Assembly: GCF_004343505.1 (NCBI RefSeq)
Contig: NZ_SLXU01000003.1
Coordinates: 1 to 64,000, forward strand
DNA from: Rhodovulum bhavnagarense
GTDB taxonomy: Bacteria > Pseudomonadota > Alphaproteobacteria > Rhodobacterales > Rhodobacteraceae
Length of the DNA stretch: 64,000 nt
Direction: 5' to 3'
Both the position numbers and the translations under genes were made by a program. The notes beneath the pieces were generated by a model. That model was not told where the DNA came from. It made no database searches and worked only from the letters and a program-made list of their open reading frames with translations. Of the stretch, positions 17,988-26,816 are shown in pieces. Every line of letters starts with the position of its first letter. The first letter of the stretch is position 1.

Positions 17988-18018
17988 AACGCCCCGCCGG
18001 CAATCCTGGCGGGGCGTT
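17988..18018. terminator. Bidirectional terminator between coxM-like and infC
   Basis: Perfect 11-base stem AACGCCCCGCC/GGCGGGGCGTT with a 9-base loop, preceded by seven A on the top strand. It serves the leftward infC transcript with a U run and can also end the coxSLM transcript. Confidence 0.85.
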
Positions 18019-18039
18019 CCTGCGCGGCGATGATCGAGC

Positions 18040-18585
18040 CTATTTGCTGACCGGGCCGATCATCATGATCATCTGGCGGCCTTCCATCTTGGGCATGTTC
18101 TCGACCTTGCCGATGTCCTTGACGTCCTCGGCCACCCGTTCGAGAAGTTCCCGTCCGAGATTCTGGTGCGCCATCTCGCGCCCGCGGAAGCGCAAGGTCA
18201 CCTTGACCTTGTCGCCGTTTTCAAGGAACCGCATCACGTTACGCATTTTGACATCGTAATCATGCGTGTCGGTGTTTGGGCGAAACTTGACTTCCTTGAC
18301 CTCGATGATCTTCTGTTTCTTGCGCGCCTCGGCCTCGCGCTTTTGTGTCTCGTACTTGAACTTGCCGAAATCCATGATCTTGCAGACCGGCGGCGTCGCG
18401 TTCGGCGAGATCTCGACCAGGTCAAGGCCAGCCTCTTCTGCAAGCGCCAGTGCCTTGGCGGGGGGGACGACCCCGATGTTTTCGCCTTCGGCGCCAATCA
18501 GACGGATTTCGGGGGCCCGGATGCGCTGGTTGACGCGGGGGCCTGTTTCGCGCGTGGGGGGCGCGTTATGGGGTCTTCGGGCTAT
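18040..18585 (-). CDS. infC: Translation initiation factor IF-3, from a non-canonical ATA start
   Basis: IF-3 binds the 30S subunit and checks the start codon. From the ATA codon at 18585 the product is 181 residues beginning (M)[20 protein letters not shown], the expected N-terminus; the first ATG would lose the N-domain. GAGGAG lies seven bases before ATA; the ATT six bases earlier is only one base from it. The C-domain ([17 protein letters not shown]) is complete. Rare start codons are typical of infC and allow autoregulation because IF-3 rejects them. Whether ATA or ATT is used needs N-terminal data. Confidence 0.88.
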   Translation of the reverse strand: MARRPHNAPPTRETGPRVNQRIRAPEIRLIGAEGENIGVVPPAKALALAEEAGLDLVEISPNATPPVCKIMDFGKFKYETQKREAEARKKQKIIEVKEVKFRPNTDTHDYDVKMRNVMRFLENGDKVKVTLRFRGREMAHQNLGRELLERVAEDVKDIGKVENMPKMEGRQMIMMIGPVSK

Positions 18586-18762
18586 GGGAATGCTCCTCGT
18601 GCCGTTGCGTTCAGATGGCTGACAAACTACCGCCCGCCATGATCCGTTTCAAGGCGGTATTCCGCTGTTCCCAGGGGGTGCGGCAAGGGGTGGCCTTGTC
18701 GGGCGGTCTTAGTCTGCGCACCGTTGACTGGTGAAAATTCGCAGAGTCGGAGGAAGACCGCG

Positions 18763-19212
18763 ATGGGACGCATTCTTGCCGTGATCATCATACTAGCTGC
18801 CCTGGCGGGGGGCGGCTATTATTGGTACATGACGCAGCCGGCCGCACCGGAGGAAGCACCGGATGCGGTCACAACCCCCGAAGCCGGGGAGGCGGCGCCC
18901 GCGGCCGCCATCCAAGAGGCCGCGCAAGAGGCCACTGACCAGGCCGAGGCTGCACAGGAGGCCGCAGAGCAGGCCGCGCAAGCGGCCCAGGATGCCGCAA
19001 GCGAGGCAGCCGCAGCCATTGAGAACGCCGCCAGCGCGGCAGTCGAAGCCGCCGAAGAAGCCGCCAGCGATGCGGTCGAGGCCGCGACCGGTGCCGTCGA
19101 AGCAGCCACAGAGGCGACGCAAGACATGGCGACCGGCGCCGTCGAGGCCGTCGAAGGGGCAGCGGATGACGCCATGGAAGGCGTTCAGCAGAGCGTGACC
19201 CCGGCGGAATGA
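18763..19212 (+). CDS. Membrane-anchored Ala/Glu-rich helical protein
   Basis: A 149-residue protein with one N-terminal membrane helix (ILAVIIILAALAGGGYYW) and then ~110 residues built almost only of A, E, Q, D, T and V in EAAxxA-type repeats. This predicts one long amphipathic helix or disordered polymer outside the membrane. No catalytic motif is visible. GGAGGA precedes the ATG. It resembles LEA-like or periplasmic spacer proteins in composition only. It is monocistronic, ended by the hairpin at 19261. Confidence 0.75.
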   Translation: MGRILAVIIILAALAGGGYYWYMTQPAAPEEAPDAVTTPEAGEAAPAAAIQEAAQEATDQAEAAQEAAEQAAQAAQDAASEAAAAIENAASAAVEAAEEAASDAVEAATGAVEAATEATQDMATGAVEAVEGAADDAMEGVQQSVTPAE

Positions 19213-19260
19213 ACGCGCGCCGGCCGCTGCCTGTATGCGCGCCATCTGCAACATGTAAAA

Positions 19261-19295
19261 AAACGCCCCGCGGGCCAGTGGCTTGCGGGGCGTTT
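19261..19295. terminator. Bidirectional terminator
   Basis: Perfect 11-base stem AAACGCCCCGC/GCGGGGCGTTT with a 13-base loop and A/T runs on both sides, between the convergent Ala-rich protein and fpr. Confidence 0.88.
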
Positions 19296-19312
19296 CGTAT
19301 CGCTCGGCGTTC

Positions 19313-20131
19313 TTAACCTACGAAGGCTTTCTCGACTACATATTGCGCGGGTTCCGAATTGGCGCCCTCGTTCAGGCCCCAGCCTTCCATGATCGCCATC
19401 ACGTCCTTGTTGAAGTCGAGCGAGCCGCAAACCATCGCGCGGTCGGTGACAGGGTCCATCTGGGTGCCCTCCAGGCCGAGATCGGCGAACACCTTGCCCG
19501 AGGCCAGGTTGTCGGTGACGCGGCCCATCCACTTGCTGTCTTCGCGCGTGGTGGTGGGGTAGTATTTCAGCTTGTCGCCGACGAATTCGCCGATCAGCGG
19601 GTCTTCGGGCAGGCTTTCGACCAGTTGCCGACCAAATTCCAACTCTGCCACCTCACGGCAGGTGTGCATCATGATGACCTCGTCATACCGCTCGTAGGTA
19701 TCGGGGTCGCGCATGAGGCTGGCGAAGGGGGCGATGCCGGTGCCGGTGGCCAGGAACCACAGCCGCTTGCCGGGCAGCAGCGCATCGAGCACCAGGGTGC
19801 CCACGGGCTTGGGGCGCAGGATGATCTCGTCGCCGGGCTGTATATGTTGCAGCCGCGAGGTCAGCGGGCCATCCTGCACCTTGATCGAGTAGAAATCCAA
19901 GCCCTCGTCCCAGGCGGGCGAGGCGATGGAATAGGCGCGCATGATCGGCTTGCCGTCCTCGCCGGGCAGGCCGATCATCACGAACTCGCCCGAGCGAAAG
20001 CGCAAGGATTGGGGGCGCGTCGTTCGGAAATAGAACAGCCGGTCGGTGTAATGGCGCACCTCGGTTACGGTCTGCGCGTCTGGCAGGGTTTTCTTGGTGG
20101 CGGTCTGGGGCGCGGCAGTCTGTTGGTTCAT
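19313..20131 (-). CDS. fpr: Ferredoxin/flavodoxin-NADP+ reductase
   Basis: A 272-residue FAD enzyme that moves electrons between NADPH and ferredoxin or flavodoxin. The FAD motif RAYSIAS starts at R65, the NADP motif GTGIAPFAS lies near 130 and the C-terminus YVVEKAFVG is the bacterial FPR type. The ~15 N-terminal residues before the FAD domain (QQTAAPQTATKK) are an unconserved tail, and no good ribosome site is next to the ATG, so the start is not certain. Likely roles are oxidative-stress defence and Fe-S metabolism. It is monocistronic. Confidence 0.92.
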   Translation of the reverse strand: MNQQTAAPQTATKKTLPDAQTVTEVRHYTDRLFYFRTTRPQSLRFRSGEFVMIGLPGEDGKPIMRAYSIASPAWDEGLDFYSIKVQDGPLTSRLQHIQPGDEIILRPKPVGTLVLDALLPGKRLWFLATGTGIAPFASLMRDPDTYERYDEVIMMHTCREVAELEFGRQLVESLPEDPLIGEFVGDKLKYYPTTTREDSKWMGRVTDNLASGKVFADLGLEGTQMDPVTDRAMVCGSLDFNKDVMAIMEGWGLNEGANSEPAQYVVEKAFVG

Positions 20132-20443
20132 GTGGCTTCACGCAACGGGGCCGATGGTCCCGCTCCTTTCCTATAGGTGTCCTTGCAGGCAGGGGAACCC
20201 CCCTTCGCACGGCCCGGGCCGCGAGCCCGGTATGTCCCGTCTGCCCGCGTATTCCCGCACAGGGGCGCGGACCACCATGACTCAGATCAAGCATGAATGT
20301 CGCAGGGGCGGAGGCACCAGCCGAAAAAGACATCCCCCGATGTGGCGGTTTCCCTTGAGACCTGCGCGATCATCGGTGATAGTCGGGCGCCGCCGGACAC
20401 TAACGGCGGATATCAACGAAGCAGCTACCTGGGAGGGTACACT
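20132..20443. other. 312 bp intergenic region between divergent fpr and dctP
   Basis: No gene is supported here. It must hold the promoters of fpr and the dctPQM operon. I see a GC-rich hairpin around 20205-20240 but no clear sigma-54 GG/GC box or strong inverted repeat that I would call an operator. Confidence 0.4.
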
Positions 20444-21445
20444 ATGAAATTCGTGACTGCCGCCGCCGCGGCCGTAGCGCTTTCCGTTTCCGCCGGCACC
20501 GCGCTCGCGCAGTGCGACGATGGCGAAATGGTCATCAAGTTCAGCCATGTGACCAATTCCGACAAGCATCCCAAGGGCATCGCCGCCTCGCTGTTTGCCG
20601 AGCGTGTTAACACGGAAATGAACGGCGTGGCCTGCATGGAGGTGTATCCCAACACCACGCTTTACAACGACGACCAGGTGCTTGAGGCCATGCTGAACGG
20701 TGACGTTCAGTTCGCGGCGCCCTCGTTGTCGAAATTCGAAAAATATACCAAGCAGTTCCGCATTTTCGACCTGCCCTTCATGTTCAAGAACATCGAAGCG
20801 GTCGATGCCTTCCAGGCCTCTGATGCAGGTCAGGCCATGAAGGAATCGATGGCCCGCCGCGGCCTTCTGGGCCTGGAATTCTGGCATAACGGGATGAAAC
20901 AGTTTTCGGCCAACAAGCCGCTGCTGAGCCCCGAGGATGCCAAGGGCCTGAAATTCCGGGTTCAGACCTCTGACGTGCTGGTTGCCCAGATGGAGGCGCT
21001 GGATGCCAGCCCGCAGCCGATGGCATTTTCCGAGGTCTACGGCGCGTTGCAGACCGGCGTCGTCGACGGACAGGAAAATACCTGGTCGAACATCTATGGC
21101 CAGAAGTTTTTCGAGGTGCAGGACGGAACCACCGAAACCAATCACGGCGTCCTGGATTACCTCGTCGTGACGTCGGTCGAGTGGTTGGAGGGGCTTGATG
21201 CGGATGTCCGTGATCAACTGCTCACCATTCTCGCCGAGGTGAGTGCCGAGCGTAACGCCGCGGTTGGCGAGGTCGATGCCGAGGCACGCCAGGCGATCCT
21301 GGACGCCGGTGGCGAGATCCGTGAGCTGACACCCGAGCAGCGCCAGGCCTGGGTCGATGCCATGAAACCTGTCTGGGCCAAGTTCGAGGCCGATGTCGGG
21401 GCCGAGAATATCGAGGCCGCGCAACAGATCAACGCTATGAACTGA
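20444..21445 (+). CDS. dctP: TRAP transporter substrate-binding protein DctP
   Basis: Periplasmic binding protein of 333 residues with a Sec signal (about 1-22, ending TALAQ). Mature motifs include FSHVTNSDKHPKG, LKFRVQTSDV and ALQTGVVDGQENTW, in the order seen in C4-dicarboxylate DctP proteins; the Arg in FRVQ is the usual carboxylate-binding residue. GGGAGG lies a few bases upstream. It heads a dctPQM operon. The ligand is probably succinate, malate or fumarate, by family. Confidence 0.92.
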   Translation: MKFVTAAAAAVALSVSAGTALAQCDDGEMVIKFSHVTNSDKHPKGIAASLFAERVNTEMNGVACMEVYPNTTLYNDDQVLEAMLNGDVQFAAPSLSKFEKYTKQFRIFDLPFMFKNIEAVDAFQASDAGQAMKESMARRGLLGLEFWHNGMKQFSANKPLLSPEDAKGLKFRVQTSDVLVAQMEALDASPQPMAFSEVYGALQTGVVDGQENTWSNIYGQKFFEVQDGTTETNHGVLDYLVVTSVEWLEGLDADVRDQLLTILAEVSAERNAAVGEVDAEARQAILDAGGEIRELTPEQRQAWVDAMKPVWAKFEADVGAENIEAAQQINAMN

Positions 21446-21468
21446 GCCACTTGAAGGTGGTTAGAGGA

Positions 21469-21488
21469 GGCGGCCCCTTGGGGCCGCC
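21469..21488 (+). terminator. Intra-operon hairpin between dctP and dctQ
   Basis: Nine-base perfect stem GGCGGCCCC/GGGGCCGCC with a 2-base loop and no T run, in the 85 bp gap. In TRAP operons such hairpins attenuate transcription so that the binding protein is made in excess; they may also protect the upstream mRNA end. Confidence 0.65.
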
Positions 21489-21530
21489 ACCCGTCATTTC
21501 AGGATTCCGAAACAGTCAGGGAATAGCGGT

Positions 21531-22226
21531 ATGAGCGCAACGTATCGCCCGAAAACCGCGCTGGGGCGTGCCATCCATGTTTTCGAGGAAACAGTGATCG
21601 CCGCGCTTCTGGGGCTGATGGTGCTTGTTACCTTCGTGAATGTGGTGCTGCGCTATGTGTTCAACAGCGGGCTGATCTGGGGGCTGGAACTGACCCTGAT
21701 ACTGTTTGCCTGGCTGATTCTGTTCGGGATCGCCTACGGTTTCAAGATCACCATGCATCTGGGCGTTGATGCCGTGCTCAACATGGTGTCGCGAGGAACG
21801 AGGCGGGTGATGGCCATCATCGCGCTGGCGATCTGCCTCGTCTACGCGGTTTTGCTGATGAAGGGGGCCTATGATTACTGGGCGCCGTTCGCCAACCTGC
21901 CTCCGACGACCGGGCATTGGTTCCCGACCGGTTTCAAGGAAATGAAACCCTGGGACTACCGGGGCTATGTCCCGACCGAGCGGATTCCGATGCCCGAGAT
22001 CCTGCGCGCACCCCTTGAATTCCTGTTCCTGCCCGAGGGCGAGGATCCTTACGATAAACTTCCCGTTGCATTGCCTTACCTGATGATCCCCCTCGCGGTG
22101 GCATTGATGCTCGTCCGGCTTGTCGAGGCGGGCCTGCGTATCCTGCGTGGCACGCAGGAAAGCCTGATCGTCAGCCACGAGGCCGAAGATGCGGTCGAGG
22201 AAGTCGCCGCAAAGAAAGGCGCCTGA
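21531..22226 (+). CDS. dctQ: TRAP transporter small permease DctQ
   Basis: A 231-residue four-helix membrane subunit with the VVLRYVFNSGLIWGLEL motif of DctQ. It carries a ~65-residue hydrophilic insert (about 118-182, PPTTGHWFPTGF to PEGEDPYDKL) between helices 3 and 4, making it longer than the usual 160-180 residues; I know this long form from marine Rhodobacterales. It pairs with DctM, which starts 3 bp later. Confidence 0.92.
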   Translation: MSATYRPKTALGRAIHVFEETVIAALLGLMVLVTFVNVVLRYVFNSGLIWGLELTLILFAWLILFGIAYGFKITMHLGVDAVLNMVSRGTRRVMAIIALAICLVYAVLLMKGAYDYWAPFANLPPTTGHWFPTGFKEMKPWDYRGYVPTERIPMPEILRAPLEFLFLPEGEDPYDKLPVALPYLMIPLAVALMLVRLVEAGLRILRGTQESLIVSHEAEDAVEEVAAKKGA

Positions 22227-22229
22227 TCC

Positions 22230-23627
22230 ATGGATGTCATTCTTCTTTTTGCAATGGTGATCGGTTTCCTGCTGATCGGGGTGCCGATCGCGGTGTCGCT
22301 CGGCATGGCCTCGATCATCTTCCTGCTTGCCCTGTCGGACACCTCGTTGGCCTCGGTGGCGCAGTCGCTCTACCAGGCGATGGCCGGGCATTACACGCTT
22401 TTGGCGATCCCGTTCTTCATCCTTGCATCCAGTTTCATGTCTACGGGCGGCGTTGCGCTGCGGATCATCCGCTTTGCCATCGCCTGCGTGGGGCACTTGC
22501 GCGGCGGCTTGGCGATTGCGGGTGTGTTTGCCTGCATGATGTTCGCGGCGCTGTCTGGGTCGTCGCCTGCGACCGTGGTTGCCATCGGCTCGATCGTGAT
22601 CGCGGCGATGCGCAAGGTTGGCTATACCAATGATTTTGCCGCCGGCGTGATCTGCAACGCGGGCACGCTGGGCATCCTGATCCCGCCCTCTATCGTGATG
22701 GTGGTCTATGCGTCGGCCACTGACGTCTCGGTGGGAAGGATGTTCCTGGCCGGGGTCATTCCGGGTCTTCTGGCGGGCCTGATGCTGATGGTATCGATCT
22801 ACGTGATCGCCTTGATCCGCGACATGCCCAAGGGGCAATGGCAGGGCTGGGGCGAGATCCTTGCCAGTTTCCGCGATGCGTTCTGGGGCCTGATGCTGAT
22901 CATCATCATCATGGGCGGCATCTACGGGATCCCGGGCGTGACCGGCGCCATCTTCACGCCGACCGAGGCGGCTGCGGTGGCCTCTGTCTACGCATTCGTT
23001 ATTGCCGTCTTCGTCTATCGCGACATGGGGCCGTTGAAACCGGCACAGGAAGGGGGCGCGCCATTCAGCCTGGCGCGGCGGCCCCAGGCGCTGGTGACGG
23101 GGTTCTTCCACGCCGATACGCGGCGCACGCTGCTGGACGCGGGCAAGCTGACCATCATGCTGATGTTCATCATCGCCAACGCGCTGATCCTGAAACACGT
23201 CCTCACCGATGAACAGATCCCGCAGAAGATCGCCGGCGCCATGCTGGAGGCGGGCTTTGGCCCGATCATGTTCCTTGTGATGGTCAACGTGATCCTTCTG
23301 ATCGGCGGCCAGTTCATGGAACCCTCTGGCCTGATCGTGATCGTGGCGCCCCTGGTCTTTCCCATCGCGATCGAACTGGGGATCGACCCGATCCATTTGG
23401 GGATCATCATGGTCGTGAACATGGAAATCGGGATGATCACGCCTCCGGTCGGCCTGAACCTGTTCGTGACCTCGGGTGTCGCGGGGATGCCGATGATGCG
23501 GGTGGTTCGGGCGGCGCTGCCGTTTCTCGCTGTTCTCTTCGTGTTCCTGATCATCGTGACCTACGTTCCGTGGTTGTCTACCGCGCTGCCGACCGCGTTG
23601 ATGGGGCCCGAGATCATCGTCAAATAG
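22230..23627 (+). CDS. dctM: TRAP transporter large permease DctM
   Basis: A 465-residue, 12-helix sodium-coupled permease. Typical stretches are LSGSSPATVVAIGSI, AGTLGILIPPSIVMVVY and ITPPVGLNLFV. A cytoplasmic insert of ~30 residues near 265-300 (GPLKPAQEGGAPFSLARR) is extra relative to short DctM. It completes the dctPQM set and is followed by the hairpin at 23652. Confidence 0.93.
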   Translation: MDVILLFAMVIGFLLIGVPIAVSLGMASIIFLLALSDTSLASVAQSLYQAMAGHYTLLAIPFFILASSFMSTGGVALRIIRFAIACVGHLRGGLAIAGVFACMMFAALSGSSPATVVAIGSIVIAAMRKVGYTNDFAAGVICNAGTLGILIPPSIVMVVYASATDVSVGRMFLAGVIPGLLAGLMLMVSIYVIALIRDMPKGQWQGWGEILASFRDAFWGLMLIIIIMGGIYGIPGVTGAIFTPTEAAAVASVYAFVIAVFVYRDMGPLKPAQEGGAPFSLARRPQALVTGFFHADTRRTLLDAGKLTIMLMFIIANALILKHVLTDEQIPQKIAGAMLEAGFGPIMFLVMVNVILLIGGQFMEPSGLIVIVAPLVFPIAIELGIDPIHLGIIMVVNMEIGMITPPVGLNLFVTSGVAGMPMMRVVRAALPFLAVLFVFLIIVTYVPWLSTALPTALMGPEIIVK

Positions 23628-23651
23628 GCCCGCGGCGCAGGCAAAGGAAAA

Positions 23652-23674
23652 GGGCCGCGCGATCCGCGCGGCCC
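23652..23674. terminator. Terminator between dctM and tpiA
   Basis: Perfect 10-base stem GGGCCGCGCG/CGCGCGGCCC with a 3-base loop. The leftward transcript of tpiA meets TTTTCCTTT after it; the rightward side lacks a T run, so it acts mainly for tpiA. Confidence 0.8.
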
Positions 23675-23702
23675 GTGGCGACCTTTGGCTCTTTCCGGTG
23701 GC

Positions 23703-24452
23703 TCAGGCCGCTTCTAGTGCAGAGATGATCGCCGAGAAATCAACCGCCTTGAGCGAAGCGCCGCCAACCAGAGCCCCATCGACATTAGAGATGGCAAAGA
23801 TGTCCGCCGCGTTCGCCGGTTTCACCGAGCCGCCGTAAAGAAGGCGGATGCCCTGGGCATCCTCGCCAAAGCGATCGACGAGCCCCGCGCGGATGAAATC
23901 ATGAACCTCAGCGATCTGGTCCAGTGTCGGCACGCGACCGGTGCCGATGGCCCAGACCGGTTCGTAGGCGATGACGATGGTGGCGCCGTTTACGCCGTGG
24001 TCGGGCAACGATCCCTGCAACTGGGTGCCGATCACCGACAGCGTCTCGCCGGCATCCCGCTGCGTCTCGGTTTCCCCCACGCAAACGATGGCGACCAGTT
24101 TCTCGTCCAGGGCTGCCTCGGTCTTGGCGCGCACGGTCGCGTCGGTTTCGCCATGGTCCGTGCGGCGCTCCGAGTGGCCGAGGATGACATGGCTGGCACC
24201 CGCCTCGTGAAGCATATGGGCCGACACATCGCCGGTATGGGCACCGGTCCGCGCTTTATGGCAATCCTGCCCGCCCACGGCGATCGCCGTTCCGCGTGCC
24301 ACCTCCGCCATGCGCTGGATCAGCGTGGCAGGCGGACAGATCAGGATATCGACCTGCGGGTTGGGATGGCCGCCGGACAATGCCGTGACCTCGGCCAAGG
24401 CTGCGCCGGTTCCGTTCATTTTCCAATTGCCCGCGGCCAGTCTTCTGCGCAT
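23703..24452 (-). CDS. tpiA: Triose-phosphate isomerase
   Basis: A 249-residue TIM-barrel enzyme interconverting dihydroxyacetone phosphate and glyceraldehyde 3-phosphate. Substrate Lys is K11 (NWKMNG), catalytic His is in GHSERR and catalytic Glu in AYEPVWAIGTG; the phosphate loop is LYGGSVKPAN. I start it at MRRRLAAGNWK after GAGGGTGAAC, although the frame is open upstream. It is transcribed leftwards, 85 bp after the A-type carrier gene. Confidence 0.96.
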   Translation of the reverse strand: MRRRLAAGNWKMNGTGAALAEVTALSGGHPNPQVDILICPPATLIQRMAEVARGTAIAVGGQDCHKARTGAHTGDVSAHMLHEAGASHVILGHSERRTDHGETDATVRAKTEAALDEKLVAIVCVGETETQRDAGETLSVIGTQLQGSLPDHGVNGATIVIAYEPVWAIGTGRVPTLDQIAEVHDFIRAGLVDRFGEDAQGIRLLYGGSVKPANAADIFAISNVDGALVGGASLKAVDFSAIISALEAA

Positions 24453-24537
24453 GTTCACCCTCGCTGGAATTGACGTTTCCCGTCTTCCTAGGGCATTTCG
24501 GCGCGCGGCGGAACGGCCCAATTGGCGCAGGCGGCAA

Positions 24538-24906
24538 TTAGCCGTTCGTGGCCTGGTCGGGGTCGCGGAACTTTACGGATTCGCCGCAGCCGCAAGCATC
24601 CACCACGTTGGGATTGCGAAACCTGAACCCCGATTCCAACAGCGAGACCTCGTAATCGATCTCGGTTCCTAACAGGAACATTTGCGCCATTGGCGCGATC
24701 ATTACCCGCGCGCCGCCCAGTTCGACCACTTCGTCCAGGGGATCGGCCTTTGCGACCACCTCCATCGTGTATTCCATTCCTGCACAACCGCCCTTCTTGA
24801 CGCCGATGCGCAGGCCCGCCGCATCCTCGCGCGCAACAAGCCGCGCCACTTGCGCGGCGGCGGCCGGCGTGAGTGTGACCGGTGCTTTCCCGGGATTTCC
24901 GAACAT
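24538..24906 (-). CDS. A-type iron-sulfur carrier (SufA/IscA/HesB family)
   Basis: A 122-residue carrier with the three cluster-binding cysteines C41 (KKGGCAG), C105 and C107 (ACGCGES). It hands Fe-S clusters to apo-targets. Downstream of sufT in the same direction, but a phosphodiesterase gene and a hairpin lie between them, whereas SufT and SufA are often adjacent. SufA, ErpA and IscA cannot be told apart by sequence alone here. Confidence 0.9.
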   Translation of the reverse strand: MFGNPGKAPVTLTPAAAAQVARLVAREDAAGLRIGVKKGGCAGMEYTMEVVAKADPLDEVVELGGARVMIAPMAQMFLLGTEIDYEVSLLESGFRFRNPNVVDACGCGESVKFRDPDQATNG

Positions 24907-25003
24907 TTTGCACCTCTCCCTTTCCCACTTTAAAGGGTAGGTGGTCGGCGGGGGGCGCTCAAGGGGGTGGGGGCCTGCTCAGGCTGAAAGGGGCAGATTT
25001 TTT

Positions 25004-25057
25004 GGGTATTTTTACCAAGAAGAAGACCGAGGCGACTTCTTCTTGGTAAAAATACCC
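25004..25057. repeat. Perfect 22-bp inverted repeat (large hairpin)
   Basis: Two 22-base arms, starting GGGTATTTTTACCAAG and its exact complement, separated by a 10-base loop (accgaggcga). A T run precedes the left arm. It lies between the phosphodiesterase and the A-type carrier, both leftward, so it may end the phosphodiesterase transcript. One arm is shared, with changes, at 14168-14187. Such elements recur between genes in Rhodobacterales. Confidence 0.85.
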
Positions 25058-25136
25058 ATGGCCAGACGCCGCCGCCGGGGACCAGGACAGGCAAGGGCGA
25101 TAGGCTGGCCGCCCCTGCCGGCACGTGCAGCGGGGC

Positions 25137-26363
25137 TCAGATGCCCATGCAGTTCGCGTAGAAAGTCACCGTCGCGGGCCAGTCCGAGAACACGCCCTTT
25201 ACCCCGACATCTTGTGCCAAGACATCCAGCAACTCGAAATAGACACCGTCATTGTCGGTGACATCCGCGATCGACTGGAAGTACCAGCCGCCCCCCGTTG
25301 CCAGCGGGCCCGAACGTTCCAGCGTCCAGGTGATGATGTTCAGCCCGGCCTCTTGGGCCTTCTCGGCATAGACCGACGGGACGATCTGGCCGTTTTCGAC
25401 GGTGACCAGCATCCACATCGGCGGCGCGATGTAGTTGACGCCCATGTCGGCGAGCTCCTGCATGGTCGGCTTGAAGGTCGCCGGGTCCATGGGGTCGATC
25501 AGGCCCTCATCCTCGTCCGAGGCCTCGTAGCGGTCGTCGAGATAGACCGCTTGGGCGCCGAAGTCAGGCTCGTTCTCGATCCAGTAGAGAATGTCGGAGA
25601 GGTCGAAGGACTGGGCGAAGACGTCCTTGGCGGGGATGCCGGCGGCCTTGTACTCGTCGATCATCTTCTGTGCGTAATCGGCTTGGGTGAAGCCGTCAAA
25701 GGGCATGTCCACCGCAGGGCTTTTCAGTTCGGGGGTGAACCTGGCGCCAAGCGCCTTGAACAGGCGGATCGACTCGGCATGGGTCATCAGCTGCGCGCCG
25801 TTCGTGTAGAGATCGGTGCGGAACCCGGCGATGCCGCCCTGGTAGGCCTCGGGCGTGGTGGCCGACTTGTCGGCGGCGTCCATCTTGGGCTTCAGCGTCT
25901 TGAACTCGGCCAGCGTCAGTTCGGCGGTGCGGCACTCGGCGCGGGCCGGGGCATCGCCATTGGCCGGGGTGAAGGGGGTGACGCATTTCCCGGCCAGCTC
26001 GGTGGTCAGGATGTTCGTGGTGGTGTGCAGGTCGTTCTGGGCGTGACGGCAGACCAGTTCCTTGTCCTTGGTGAAGGTCACGTCGCATTCCAGGACGCCC
26101 GCGCCCATCCGCGCCGCGGCCATGTTCGATTCGACCGTGTGTTCGGGAAACATCAGCGGCGCGCCGCGATGGCCGATCGAGAAATCGGTACGCGTCGGCG
26201 TCTGGCCGATGCAGGCGGCCAGCTTTTCCTTGAGCGGGCCGTCGTCCATCTTGTCGATCAGGTAATAGGGGCGCGGGCCGTATTCCAGGCCGGTTTCGGC
26301 CAGCGCGGGCAGGGCGGTTGCGGCCAGCAGCGCGGCCGCGGCGGTCAGGCGGGTGATCGTCAT
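25137..26363 (-). CDS. Periplasmic glycerophosphodiester phosphodiesterase (GlpQ-like)
   Basis: A 408-residue exported enzyme with a Sec signal (about 1-22, ALPALAE). The GDPD core has [14 protein letters not shown] (H65, R66, E74, H75) and the metal pair LECDVTF (E92, D94), then CRHAQNDL. GDPDs release glycerol 3-phosphate from lipid-derived diesters. At 408 residues it is longer than E. coli GlpQ (~358), with extra sequence at ~25-60 and ~120-175. It splits the sufT and A-type carrier genes. Confidence 0.88.
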   Translation of the reverse strand: MTITRLTAAAALLAATALPALAETGLEYGPRPYYLIDKMDDGPLKEKLAACIGQTPTRTDFSIGHRGAPLMFPEHTVESNMAAARMGAGVLECDVTFTKDKELVCRHAQNDLHTTTNILTTELAGKCVTPFTPANGDAPARAECRTAELTLAEFKTLKPKMDAADKSATTPEAYQGGIAGFRTDLYTNGAQLMTHAESIRLFKALGARFTPELKSPAVDMPFDGFTQADYAQKMIDEYKAAGIPAKDVFAQSFDLSDILYWIENEPDFGAQAVYLDDRYEASDEDEGLIDPMDPATFKPTMQELADMGVNYIAPPMWMLVTVENGQIVPSVYAEKAQEAGLNIITWTLERSGPLATGGGWYFQSIADVTDNDGVYFELLDVLAQDVGVKGVFSDWPATVTFYANCMGI

Positions 26364-26444
26364 CTGGATCTCCGTTCGCAGGGATGAGGCAACGGAAATC
26401 CAATGACCGCGCTCCGTGACAGGGGCGCGAAGCCTGCGTGACGC

Positions 26445-26807
26445 CTACATGAAGCCGAGTTCGAGCCGCGCCTCGTCCGACATCATGTCCATGCCCCAAG
26501 GCGGGTCCCAGGTGATGTCCACATCGACCTGGCGGACGCCCGGGACCGGGGCCACGGCCTCTTGCAGCCAGCCGGGCATGTCGCCAGCCACCGGACAGCC
26601 GGGGGCTGTGAGCGTCATCGTGATGAAGACGGCATTCTCGTCATCGATCTCGATCGTGTAGACCAGCCCCAGGTCGTAGATATTCACCGGGATTTCTGGG
26701 TCGTAGACGCTGCGGCATGCCTCGACGACTTGCTCGTAGAGCGGGTGGTCGGTTGAGGACGGCTTGATCAGGGGGGTGCCTTCGAGCTTTTCCTGCGGCT
26801 GGGACAT
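26445..26807 (-). CDS. sufT: SufT, MIP18/DUF59-family Fe-S assembly protein
   Basis: A 120-residue protein with the MIP18 motifs DPEIPVNIYDLGLVY (36-50) and TAPGCPV (C71), ending in DPPWGMDMMSDEARLELGF. SufT assists maturation of Fe-S proteins, especially under high demand. The AGGAG site precedes the ATG. It diverges from the LOV gene with 123 bp between. The rest of the suf operon is not in the window. Confidence 0.9.
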   Translation of the reverse strand: MSQPQEKLEGTPLIKPSSTDHPLYEQVVEACRSVYDPEIPVNIYDLGLVYTIEIDDENAVFITMTLTAPGCPVAGDMPGWLQEAVAPVPGVRQVDVDITWDPPWGMDMMSDEARLELGFM

Positions 26808-26816
26808 GGGGGCTCC

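Noticed and set aside
20132-20443. A sigma-54 promoter before dctPQM, as in rhizobial dctA systems
   Set aside because: No GG-N10-GC element with acceptable TGGCAC/TTGCA context was found.
21516-23396. Long leftward open frame over dctQ and dctM
   Set aside because: Antisense shadow of membrane-protein codons, rich in His, Asp and Gln; no start context or family.
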